A DNA stretch of 27,669 bases from an uncultured Succinivibrionaceae bacterium (GTDB lineage Bacteria > Pseudomonadota > Gammaproteobacteria > Enterobacterales > Succinivibrionaceae): the NCBI GenBank assembly GCA_900539665.1, contig UQCV01000027.1:1-27669 (forward strand). The letters are read 5' to 3'. Numbering within the stretch: the first letter of the stretch is position 1; every line of letters starts with the position of its first letter. Shown piece after piece: positions 1 through 6,830 of the stretch. The position numbers and the translations under genes were made by a program. Under the pieces are notes generated by a model. It saw nothing but the letters and a program-made list of their open reading frames with translations, was not told where the DNA came from and did not search any database.

Positions 1-72
1 GACATTAGGATGGGGACATGGTATTAAACTCCTATATTTTCGTGCGTAACTGCTAAGCCACCGGACTCTTAC

Positions 73-101
73 TGGACTTAGAGCCCCCTAAGTGATATAA
101 T
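73..101 (+). promoter_or_regulatory. Promoter of tRNA-Arg
   Basis: A perfect -10 TATAAT lies at 96-101 with an extended TG two bases upstream (93-94), and a weak -35 TGGACT at 73-78 with 17 bp spacing. The bases just after the -10 are GCGCC, the GC-rich discriminator typical of stringently controlled stable-RNA promoters. Transcription would begin about 10 nt before the tRNA 5' end. Confidence 0.75.
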
Positions 102-118
102 GCGCCAGTTTTTTGGGA

Positions 119-193
119 CTCCTCATAGTTAAATGGATATAACAAGCCCCTCCTAAGGGCTAGTTACAGGTTCGATTCCTGTTGGGGAGGCCA
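119..193 (+). tRNA. tRNA-Arg (anticodon CCT)
   Basis: A 75-nt cloverleaf with encoded CCA. The acceptor stem CTCCTCA pairs with TGGGGAG (one G-U), the D arm holds AAATGGATATAAC, the anticodon stem-loop AGCCCCTCCTAAGGGCT places CCT at the anticodon, and the T loop is TTCGATT. The body closely matches the E. coli tRNA-Arg(CCU) sequence as I remember it. The discriminator base is G. It reads the rare AGG codon. tRNA-Arg genes are common phage and island integration sites, but I see no integrase next to this copy. Confidence 0.97.
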
Positions 194-558
194 TATACTC
201 ATCGCGTACTCATAGTACCAGCCACGCATTTTCCCTCATCCGTGCTATTTTTCGTGTTTTCTTTGGCGAAACTACTTTCCATATTTTCAATTAACACTTC
301 GTCTGTTTAGATAACTTTATTTTTTGGGGACCGCCAAGCCCTACTTTATTATTTGTCCTTACGCCTTCAGGCTCCGGCCCTACCTTGTAAAGAACCAAAC
401 TCATACCAACGTAAACCTACAAGCTTACGTCTAACGGAGTTAAAGCGAAACAAAAGCACAAAACTCTCCACAGTTCTAAAGTCTAGACTTTCTAAAATTT
501 TTAGGAATGGTATCCTATAGATATCGCAATTTCTTTTATTTGGAGATTGATTAAGCCT
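194..558. other. Intergenic region, no gene recognised
   Basis: About 365 bp between tRNA-Arg and the first FUSC-like gene. No convincing coding sequence or clear terminator is visible. It contains a perfect 14-bp palindrome AAAGTCTAGACTTT at 478-491, a possible operator, and AT-rich sequence with a weak -10-like TATAGA at 516-521 that could serve the downstream genes. Confidence 0.5.
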
Positions 559-1614
559 ATGTTTGGAATTATTAACTACATTCGCCATGACTTAGAAGGG
601 GTCTACACCGCCGAACTTATTCGCGGAAGCATCAGCATGCTCATCGCCTCAGCCTTGTTGCTTTGTACCCCCGAAACCCCCGCTTCCCCCTATATGCTTA
701 TTATTGCTTTATACGGTTTACGATCTCTAACCCCAGCTCCATTTTTAAAAAGAATTGGCGAACTTATTTTAAGCTTAACTCTCTTAGTCATAACCTTAAT
801 AGTCTCTCTTAGATTGGGCCAATACCGCTTGTTTGTGCCAGAAGTTTTGTTAGCGGCCACGCTTAGCACTTGGACCGTGTATCTATTATTTAAAAAAAGC
901 AGTTTCTCCGGGACAGTTATGTTCATGAGTGTCTTTGCAATCGTAAATTTCGGCATGGGACTTACCGTGGCGACTCAAGGTATTACTAATTTAGAACTCA
1001 TAACCGCAACCCTTATGGGAGCAGGTTGCGTACTCATTGCGGCTTTAATAGTGCCAGTGGTAAACTTTCATTGGTGTTTACTCATTAATCATTGCTTTCA
1101 CCACGACTTGAAAAAGTTGTGCCTTTATCTCTTAAAAGCCCCGAACTATGGAAGCCAATATGAACTTCCACTAAAGACTCGAGATAAGTTATTAAAATTC
1201 GAATCATCGCTTTTAAACATCATTAGCCACGTCCGGGCGCCTGAACGGCAAAAACTATATCAAGATCTCACAAGTGGCCTAATTCTCATCATCTTTTGGC
1301 CCGCAGCTCATACTGACGCCACCCATTTGCAAACTGTTAACAACTTACGACGCTCTGCTTTAAAAACTATTTTGCGCTTAGTATGTCATTATGATTTACC
1401 CCCAGAGCCAATCACTGCCTCTACCCTCCAAACACCACCAGATAAATTTGATCCATTTTGTAATGGTGAACTCAGACTTCATATTGAAAAAGTCACCGCG
1501 GACGCTATGAAGCTCGCCTCGTGGGAACAAGAACACCAAGCCGATCCCAAGCCACAAAATGAGGCCACACAACAATTAAGTCCCAAGACGGAGGGCCATC
1601 ATGAAAAAGCCTAA
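559..1614 (+). CDS. FUSC/aromatic acid exporter-like membrane protein, first half-size subunit
   Basis: A predicted inner-membrane protein of 351 residues. Five or six hydrophobic segments fill roughly residues 15-175, followed by a soluble, probably cytoplasmic, C-terminal part of about 170 residues that ends in a polar Q/E/K-rich tail. This matches one half of FUSC-type exporters (AaeB/YccS families), which normally carry two such halves in a protein of 650-720 residues. The ATG at 559 is preferred: GGAG at 542-545 lies 13 nt upstream, whereas the upstream TTG at 547 has the same GGAG only 1 nt away. The gene overlaps the next one by 14 bp, so the two are probably translationally coupled. 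Substrate unknown. Assignment rests on topology and the partner gene and is moderate; this half alone lacks a clear family motif. Confidence 0.65.
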   Translation: MFGIINYIRHDLEGVYTAELIRGSISMLIASALLLCTPETPASPYMLIIALYGLRSLTPAPFLKRIGELILSLTLLVITLIVSLRLGQYRLFVPEVLLAATLSTWTVYLLFKKSSFSGTVMFMSVFAIVNFGMGLTVATQGITNLELITATLMGAGCVLIAALIVPVVNFHWCLLINHCFHHDLKKLCLYLLKAPNYGSQYELPLKTRDKLLKFESSLLNIISHVRAPERQKLYQDLTSGLILIIFWPAAHTDATHLQTVNNLRRSALKTILRLVCHYDLPPEPITASTLQTPPDKFDPFCNGELRLHIEKVTADAMKLASWEQEHQADPKPQNEATQQLSPKTEGHHEKA

Positions 1615-2689
1615 TATTCTCCTCGGGCAAAGCCTTACTATGGCTTTATCTGTAGCTATCGCCCAAATTATTTCATTCTTTTGGCCGGCCGATCAGAGCT
1701 TTTGGTTACCCTTAACTACATTTTGTGTATCCCTTTATATTTCAACGCCATTAACCGCTTTAAGGCGAACGGTACACCGCATTTTAGGAAGCCTATATGG
1801 CGTCATCATGGCTGGGGTGGTAATTTTAATCTGGCCTGGGTTATACCAATCACTATTCTTCCTAACAATTTTTGCCGGGTTTACTCTTTGGAGCCGAGCT
1901 TTTGTTTCGCTCTACTACCTCTTTGTAAGTTTCATGACGGCCTCAGTTATAATGCTGCTCTCCATACTCATGAAAAACACTACTTTAACCCCAGATTACC
2001 TCATTACTGAACGAATTATTTTCACTTTAAGTGGCGCCCTTATTTCTTTAATCTGTGCTCTTATAATCATGCCTCCACTTGAAAGTTGGGACATGTTAAA
2101 AACCTACCGCCACTATCTCACTAGATTTTGGCTTGATTACCAAAAAGTGATTATGACTTCTGATGTTTCGGCTCCCCAACCTAAAGAAAAACTGGATCAA
2201 GCTTTACTTTTAAAAGAATTGCACGCTAGCAGTTGTGCTTACGCAGAAAAAATGCCGGTATGGCGCTGGCAACTATTTTTTGACCGTTTTATTTACCGGA
2301 GCTTAGCTAAATATCTGCACCGAATTTATAACATGCGAATCTTAGCCGGTATCCTGCTTCCAGGTTTAGACAAATTTGTGGCCCGATTGCCCCAAACTTC
2401 CCCAGAGCTAGTAGTGCATATGGAAGTTAAAAACCTACTAAAACGCAATTTAAATGCCACGAAAACCATTGTGCAAAAACTAAAAAATCTCAAAAGACCA
2501 GAAGCCACCCAAGCCCTTTTGGAGCTTAAAAAGAGCAATAAAGAATTAGACGAATTAGTTTTAAAACACAATATTTCCGAACTTAAAACTGCCATCATCG
2601 TGCTTCATGAACTTGAATTTGAACTTGAACATCTAATTTCAGGCCCCGTGCAACACTATCTTTGCTTAAAAAAACGAGAGCATCTTTAA
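1601..2689 (+). CDS. FUSC/aromatic acid exporter-like membrane protein, second half-size subunit
   Basis: A 362-residue membrane protein. About six hydrophobic segments lie within residues 8-160, then about 200 mostly helical charged residues, with a likely coiled coil near residues 275-345. The stretch RTVHRILGSLYGV after the second hydrophobic segment resembles the conserved R..RI.G...G signature of FUSC-like proteins (fusaric acid and aromatic acid efflux). A strong Shine-Dalgarno GGAGGG at 1590-1595 sits 5 nt before the ATG and inside the previous gene. The two genes together have the size and order of a single two-repeat FUSC exporter, so they may form a heteromeric pump. Function as an efflux permease is inferred; substrate unknown. 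Confidence 0.75.
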   Translation: MKKPNILLGQSLTMALSVAIAQIISFFWPADQSFWLPLTTFCVSLYISTPLTALRRTVHRILGSLYGVIMAGVVILIWPGLYQSLFFLTIFAGFTLWSRAFVSLYYLFVSFMTASVIMLLSILMKNTTLTPDYLITERIIFTLSGALISLICALIIMPPLESWDMLKTYRHYLTRFWLDYQKVIMTSDVSAPQPKEKLDQALLLKELHASSCAYAEKMPVWRWQLFFDRFIYRSLAKYLHRIYNMRILAGILLPGLDKFVARLPQTSPELVVHMEVKNLLKRNLNATKTIVQKLKNLKRPEATQALLELKKSNKELDELVLKHNISELKTAIIVLHELEFELEHLISGPVQHYLCLKKREHL

Positions 2690-2782
2690 TTTTGCTTCGT
2701 AGATAAATTTATTGAGCTTAGAGATCTGGCTAAGCCATCTTAGTTTATTTGGGCATATTATGATTTTGATTTACTTCGTAGC

Positions 2783-2800
2783 TTCAAGCTTAAGCTTGAA
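2783..2800. repeat. 18-bp perfect palindrome
   Basis: TTCAAGCTTAAGCTTGAA is identical on both strands. It lies 78 bp before the DUF4136 lipoprotein gene and has no T tract, so it is not a canonical terminator. It could be an operator for the lipoprotein gene or a weak transcript end for the FUSC-like pair. A weaker hairpin (TGGC-TAA-GCCA) sits near 2727-2737. Confidence 0.5.
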
Positions 2801-2807
2801 AAATACA

Positions 2808-2836
2808 TTTAAATATGACTCCATAAACTATACAAT
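2808..2836 (+). promoter_or_regulatory. Possible promoter of the DUF4136 lipoprotein gene
   Basis: A -10-like TACAAT at 2831-2836 with a weak -35 TTTAAA at 2808-2813, spacing 17 bp. It lies just after the palindrome and about 40 bp before the start codon. Confidence 0.35.
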
Positions 2837-2877
2837 AGTGATGCTTAATAACTAAAAAACAGATCATAGGATAAATA

Positions 2878-3453
2878 ATGAAAATCAGAAATTTACTCGT
2901 AGTGGCCATCTTAGCTACTACTGCTATGGCGTGTAATTCTACTAGTTCTATCTCTCAGCCATCTGAAGATGAACTCCTTGCGCAAGAACCTGCTATTCAG
3001 CTAACAGTAGCAGCGCAAACCTTAAGCGCATGGCCTTATGCTCGTGACCAATTAACTTATACCCTTAAGAATCAAGATATCACTATCACCAAAGCTGCCG
3101 GTATTAGTCTATGGAAACAAATGGCAGAAGAAAGCCTCGTCAACCGTCTAGCCGCGCTTGGCCTCACGCAAAAGCAAGAAGGACCTGCTAAGCTTACCAT
3201 CACTTACGGGTTAACTGAACCTGGGGACACTACTGCTTCTAGCGATCAAGTTTTTAATACCCTAGGCCTTACCGCAGGGGGGAAAAATGGCTCCATTAAT
3301 GTTAGCATTGTGGATAACTTAAGTGGCCGTAACCTTTGGTCTGGTTCTGTCAGTGCACAAAGTGACAAACCATTACTTAAAGATAGTACTAAAAAACGTG
3401 TTATCAATAGCCTTATTGATTCACTAACCAACCAATTACCTAAAGCCAAATAA
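2878..3453 (+). CDS. DUF4136 family outer-envelope lipoprotein
   Basis: A 191-residue exported protein. The N-terminus is a short signal peptide (MKIRN, then a hydrophobic stretch) ending in AMAC at residues 16-19, so Cys19 is the likely lipidated residue; the position -3 Ala is less usual than Leu. The body matches the DUF4136 pattern: a WPYARDQLTYTL-like start of domain, a mid-region helix LVNRLAALGL, then LTITYGL and the C-terminal strand pair SINVSIVDNLSGRNLWSGSV. The biochemical function of DUF4136 proteins is not established. The start is fixed by AGGA at 2868-2871, six bases before the ATG. It is monocistronic, with its own terminator. Confidence 0.8.
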   Translation: MKIRNLLVVAILATTAMACNSTSSISQPSEDELLAQEPAIQLTVAAQTLSAWPYARDQLTYTLKNQDITITKAAGISLWKQMAEESLVNRLAALGLTQKQEGPAKLTITYGLTEPGDTTASSDQVFNTLGLTAGGKNGSINVSIVDNLSGRNLWSGSVSAQSDKPLLKDSTKKRVINSLIDSLTNQLPKAK

Positions 3454-3470
3454 TTCTTAAAATTTGGCTT

Positions 3471-3498
3471 AAAAATGGAGCCCGCAGGCTCCATTTTT
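3471..3498. terminator. Intrinsic terminator, probably bidirectional
   Basis: A perfect 12-bp stem (AAAAATGGAGCC / GGCTCCATTTTT) with loop CGCA. A runs on one side and T runs on the other allow termination from both the lipoprotein gene and dusA, which converge here. Confidence 0.9.
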
Positions 3499-3581
3499 AC
3501 TTACTTTATTAACACTATCAAGATTCACCTAAGCAATTTTATGGTAACTATAGGCGCTTCTTAGTTTAGTCCACAAGCATC

Positions 3582-4565
3582 CTAACAATCTTCCACTAAA
3601 GATAATGCCGCTTCTAAGGTTTCAATCCCCGCGCCCTCAAGATGATGGTGAGTTGAAATATACTGACGATAAGCTCGCGCATTAGGCATGCCCGCAAAAA
3701 TACCCAATAAATGACGAGAAATATGTTTAAGGTACCCACCTGCCGCTAGGTGCTTTTCTATATATGGATACATCGCCCGGACTAGATCCTTGCGACTCAT
3801 CGTATTTACCGCCTCTTCACCATATATTAAATGATCTGCCTCAGCTAACATATAAGGATTTTGATACAAAGCTCGCCCCATCATCACGCCATCCACATGT
3901 TCAAGATGACCTAAAGCTTCAGCTAATGTGTTTATATTGCCATTGATCGAAATATTTAAAGTCTGAAAATCTTTTTTAAGGCTATAAACTCTTTCATAAT
4001 TGAGTGGTGGCTTGTCTCGATTTTCACGCGGGCTCATACCCGTTAAAAAAGCTTGACGTGCATGCAAAATCACCGCATCTGTACCAACTTTTTGTAAATC
4101 GGCCAAAAAATCATGAATGTATGCATAGGAATTTAAATCATCAACCCCAAGTCTAGTCTTGACTGTCACCGGAATAGAAACAGCATCTTTCATGGCAGCC
4201 ACAGCTTCACATACTAAGGCGGTATTTTTCATTAGAATGGCCCCAAAAGAACCATTTTGTACTCGGTCCGATGGGCAACCAACGTTAAGATTAACTTCGT
4301 CATACCCTAAACTTTGGGCCTTTTGGGCGCAAAGGGCCAATTCCTTAGGATCATTTCCCCCAAGCTGCAAGGCTACTGGATGTTCTTCTTCGTTGTACGC
4401 TACTAAGTCATCGCGTCCATGAAGAACGGCCCCTGTAACCGTTAATTCTGTGTATAACAAAATTCTTTTGGAAAGCAACCGACATAAATACCGAAAATGA
4501 CGATCAGTCATATCTAGCATCGGTGCTAGTGATAACCTTGAGGCCAGAAAAGTTTGATTAGACAT
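3582..4565 (-). CDS. dusA: tRNA-dihydrouridine(20/20a) synthase
   Basis: An FMN-dependent enzyme that reduces uridines in the D loop of tRNA, using NADPH. The 327-residue product starts with the Dus pattern LSLAPMLDMTDRHFRYL (residues 11-27), then TELTVTGAVLHG and VALQLGGNDP. The catalytic cysteine is in NLNVGCPSD (Cys97), followed by G..GA.LM for flavin and tRNA binding, then VKTRLGVDD, and MMGRALYQNPY near the phosphate-binding end of the TIM barrel. These features and the C-terminal helical domain fit DusA rather than DusB or DusC. The ATG at 4565 is chosen because AGGGA lies five bases upstream; the in-frame ATG at 4592 lacks such a site. It stands alone on the minus strand. Confidence 0.93.
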   Translation of the reverse strand: MSNQTFLASRLSLAPMLDMTDRHFRYLCRLLSKRILLYTELTVTGAVLHGRDDLVAYNEEEHPVALQLGGNDPKELALCAQKAQSLGYDEVNLNVGCPSDRVQNGSFGAILMKNTALVCEAVAAMKDAVSIPVTVKTRLGVDDLNSYAYIHDFLADLQKVGTDAVILHARQAFLTGMSPRENRDKPPLNYERVYSLKKDFQTLNISINGNINTLAEALGHLEHVDGVMMGRALYQNPYMLAEADHLIYGEEAVNTMSRKDLVRAMYPYIEKHLAAGGYLKHISRHLLGIFAGMPNARAYRQYISTHHHLEGAGIETLEAALSLVEDC

Positions 4566-4710
4566 TTTTGTCCCTTTTAGATATAAAACCAAAAGCTAAA
4601 ACTAGTAACCGCGTGAATTTGTTTCACGACCTCTAAGACCAAATTCTTGAGTAAGTTACATATAGTCATAGACTTATAAGAGTAAGTCCCTAAAAACTCA
4701 TGAAATTTGT

Positions 4711-4743
4711 TAAAAAGCCACAACAAGACTTCTAATCTTGTTG
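4711..4743 (-). terminator. Intrinsic terminator overlapping the end of the Sel1-repeat gene
   Basis: On the minus strand CAACAAGA (4743-4736) pairs with TCTTGTTG (4728-4721) across a 7-nt loop, and T5 follows at 4716-4712. The first arm is made by the last codons (Gln-Gln-Asp) and the stop TAG lies in the loop, so the terminator is built into the coding end. Confidence 0.8.
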
Positions 4744-5589
4744 CTGTAGAAAATAAATTGCCCTTTGCAATTCAGTATCGAGTTTTAAGTCCGGCTGAGT
4801 CTTAATCTGTTCTCTTAGGACGTTTAATCTCTTTTTAATATCCAAGGATAGAGCTTCAACCTGGCGTGGTTTTAGTTTACCTAAGGCTTGAGCGCTGATT
4901 TTTTCTGCTTGTTGATATTTGAGTCTTAGAAGCCATAATTCCCCGTATCTTTTGGCCCACATCTTAAAAAATTCAGCACTAGCATAAGCATCAGCCCAAC
5001 GGCCTAATTGCGCAGCTTGTTCCGCAAAATTATAAAGATATACGTATTCACCAGCTTCGATAAGTTTTCCATACCAAAGGATCCCTTCGGCTTTAATTTG
5101 TGGTGGATTGCCTTCTGCGCTTAAAGTTTTAGCATAAAGTGCCGCACAATTTTGCGCTTTGTTTTCCTGACTAAGATCGAGGCATTCCATAAAATAACCG
5201 CGGGCTTTTTCTTTATTAACTTCTACCCCTAACCCCTGCCAATAAATCATACCTAAAAAGCCAGAGGCATGTTTAATTCCTTCTTTGCGGGCTTGTTCAA
5301 AATAGCGTCGCGCTAAATCAACATCTCTATAACCAGACTTACCTTTAAGATAGATATAACCTAAAATTTCATTAGCAACCAAACTACCGCGTTCTAATTC
5401 ATTTTCACACTGTTGTAGCGCAAGTTCAAAACTATAGCTAGAAACCAAATCTAAGCATGTAGCTTTAGTTTGAGCCTGAGCCCCAAAAGCCACATGAGAC
5501 CCCAATGACATGCTTATACCAACGCTTAAAGAAATGAACTTTAGCCAAATTATACTTTTTTGGATTTTGATGCTCTTTGACCAAATCAT
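4732..5589 (-). CDS. Exported Sel1-repeat (tetratricopeptide-like) protein
   Basis: A 285-residue protein with an N-terminal signal sequence: basic start (SKSIKIQK), hydrophobic core IIWLKFISLSVGISMSL, likely cleavage after AFGAQA near residue 39. Two clear Sel1-like repeats follow (residues about 70-140): ANEILGYIYLKGKSG...DLARRYFEQARKEG and ASGFLGMIYWQGLGV...KARGYFMECLDL; the rest is helical and continues the solenoid in degenerate form. Such proteins are usually scaffolds for protein-protein contacts; no enzymatic motif is seen. GGGAGA six bases before the ATG supports the start. Four cysteines (residues 45, 61, 132, 145) lie in the mature part. The specific function is unknown. Confidence 0.8.
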   Translation of the reverse strand: MIWSKSIKIQKSIIWLKFISLSVGISMSLGSHVAFGAQAQTKATCLDLVSSYSFELALQQCENELERGSLVANEILGYIYLKGKSGYRDVDLARRYFEQARKEGIKHASGFLGMIYWQGLGVEVNKEKARGYFMECLDLSQENKAQNCAALYAKTLSAEGNPPQIKAEGILWYGKLIEAGEYVYLYNFAEQAAQLGRWADAYASAEFFKMWAKRYGELWLLRLKYQQAEKISAQALGKLKPRQVEALSLDIKKRLNVLREQIKTQPDLKLDTELQRAIYFLQQQD

Positions 5590-5741
5590 TTCTATTCTCC
5601 CGCTAAATATAAAAGCACATTTTACCTTAAATTAAATGAAAACATGCCAAAATGTCCGTTGAGGTCTAATTATTTTATAACCACCTCAAGCCACATATCG
5701 ACTATATTTTGCGCATAAATGCTTTAATTTAAAAATGATAG

Positions 5742-5769
5742 TTGCAATATGTCAAGATTCATGTAAAAT
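5742..5769 (+). promoter_or_regulatory. Promoter of tRNA-Leu
   Basis: -10 TAAAAT at 5764-5769 and -35 TTGCAA at 5742-5747, spacing 16 bp. It would start transcription about 8-10 nt before the tRNA. Confidence 0.6.
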
Positions 5770-5784
5770 ATGTTCAACTTTGAT

Positions 5785-5871
5785 GCCGGGATGGCGGAAT
5801 TGGTAGACGCAGCGGATTCAAAATCCGCCGGTGGTGACATCGTGAGGGTTCAAGTCCCTCTCTCGGTACCA
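5785..5871 (+). tRNA. tRNA-Leu (anticodon CAA)
   Basis: An 87-nt class II tRNA with encoded CCA. The anticodon stem GCGGA/TCCGC encloses the loop TTCAAAA, giving anticodon CAA for TTG codons. The long variable arm folds as CGGTG-GTGA-CATCG, and the T arm is GAGGG-TTCAAGT-CCCTC. The acceptor GCCGGGA pairs with TCTCGGT, which makes the first pair G1-U72 and also G5-U68, both wobble pairs; bacterial tRNA-Leu usually has G1-C72. Confidence 0.97.
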
Positions 5872-5917
5872 ACATCAAAGTTATTCTATAACATTATTTG
5901 TGGATTTATTCACTATT

Positions 5918-5939
5918 GACCCGCTTGGGTCTTTTTTTT
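5918..5939 (+). terminator. Intrinsic terminator of tRNA-Leu
   Basis: Stem GACCC-GCTT-GGGTC followed directly by eight T. It ends the single-tRNA transcript about 47 nt after the CCA. Confidence 0.9.
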
Positions 5940-6149
5940 GCTCTTTTTAGAACATTCCTTTTTTAGAGCATTCCTACTAAGCTCCCCCATACTAAACTTA
6001 ACCTTACATGTTTCTCATTTTGTTGTAACTACTTCTAATTTAATTTTATCTAAGTTTTTTCTACTTTCTTTATATTATCGAGCCTCTAATGTCGGTACCA
6101 TTTCAAAGTTGAAATTTAAACCTTATTCCCAAAACAAAATCAACTTTTC

Positions 6150-6190
6150 CCTAAAAGAAAAGGTGGCCCTAGATTTCTAGAAGCCACCTT
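6150..6190 (-). terminator. Minus-strand intrinsic terminator, possibly the original lptG terminator
   Basis: AAGGTGGC (6190-6183) pairs with GCCACCTT (6167-6160). An inner CTAGA/TCTAG stem extends the helix to about 13 bp, and TTTTCTTTT follows on the minus strand. The only upstream minus-strand genes are lptF-lptG, now separated from this hairpin by the IS21-like relic. It probably ended the lptFG transcript before that insertion. Confidence 0.65.
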
Positions 6191-6265
6191 CACATTTTTA
6201 ACTCCTTTAAACTATTTATCAAGTTTAAAATGGTTATTGAGTAATCCGGGGCTGATTACACCGTC

Positions 6266-6779
6266 TGTCCGGACTATGGAAACCGCAGTTCCGATTTAAA
6301 GAAAAACAACATTCCGGTGTCAAAGTATGTACGACTCCCAGATCTGCTGATTGATCTGGAAATGTCCAGGAATGAAGGTACATACAAAAAGGTCATGGCT
6401 AAGTATGCCAATCCACTTCTTCTTATCATTGATGAATAGCTTCTCTTGAAACTAAACGATAATGAGCAGAAGGATATCTTCGAACTGCTTCACAGAAGAC
6501 GTAAGAAATCTTCTACAATCTTTTGCTCACAGTATCAGAAAGAAGGATGGTATGACAAGCTTGGTGGAGCATCTAGCCCTTGGGCTTATGCAATCCTGGA
6601 TCGAATTGTACATGATGCATATATGATTAACATCCAAAGCATTGACTCATCAAAAGATGTATCAATGCTTGAGGTATACGGCTTGGATAAAAGCTTACGC
6701 GAGTAAACTAGCATTAGGTGGTTTCCAATGTTCCGGACTATCGGTTCCCGATTTTCCGGAACTGCGGTTTCACCGCACA
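6266..6779 (+). mobile_element. Internally deleted IS21-like insertion sequence relic
   Basis: The element has a 15-bp perfect inverted repeat, GAAACCGCAGTTCCG at 6279-6293 and its complement at 6757-6771. Outside these, TGTCCGG (6266) and CCGCACA (6773-6779) give the TG...CA ends expected of IS21. A 10-bp motif TCCGGACTAT recurs near both ends (6268-6277, 6732-6741), like the multiple subterminal repeats of this family. Between the ends only the 3' part of istB survives; istA and the istB Walker A region are gone, with left end and istB joined near 6294-6299. It is not mobile by itself. Confidence 0.65.
6299..6706 (+). pseudogene. istB: istB remnant (IS21-family AAA+ transposition helper)
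   Basis: This encodes the C-terminal two thirds of an IstB-like ATPase: a YVRLPDLLIDLEMSRNEGTY segment, Walker B PLLLIIDE, the RRRKKSSTIFCSQY sensor region, DRIVHDAY and the end KDVSMLEVYGLDKSLRE. The roughly 100-residue N-terminal part with Walker A is absent. A TAG at 6437-6439 interrupts the frame right after LLIIDE, where IstB normally has Trp (TGG). SPWAYAILDR replaces the usual SPLADAI.DR, a further sign of decay. IstB normally assembles with IstA and target DNA; this copy cannot be functional. Confidence 0.88.
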
Positions 6780-6830
6780 AGAATATTCAGTTATCAAGTC
6801 TAAAGGGCTTTTTACCATTATTTACTAGTT

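Larger units (their letters stand above)
6216..6804 (+). repeat. Near-identical 14-bp direct repeats flanking the IS relic
   Basis: TTATCAAGTTTAAA at 6216-6229 and TTATCAAGTCTAAA at 6791-6804 differ at one base and bracket the mobile-element relic. They could be a target duplication or an older duplicated host segment; 14 bp is longer than the 4-8 bp usual for IS21 elements. They do not directly abut the inferred element ends. Confidence 0.5.

Noticed and set aside
547..558. TTG at 547 as start of the first FUSC-like gene
   Set aside because: GGAG would be only one base from it; the ATG at 559 is better placed.
367..588. 73-codon minus-strand ORF near tRNA-Arg
   Set aside because: No recognisable family, no ribosome site, and it overlaps the start of the FUSC-like gene.
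5938..6180. 80-codon plus-strand ORF after tRNA-Leu
   Set aside because: No ribosome site, begins inside the terminator T tract, and the composition is AT-driven; it ends in the minus-strand terminator hairpin.
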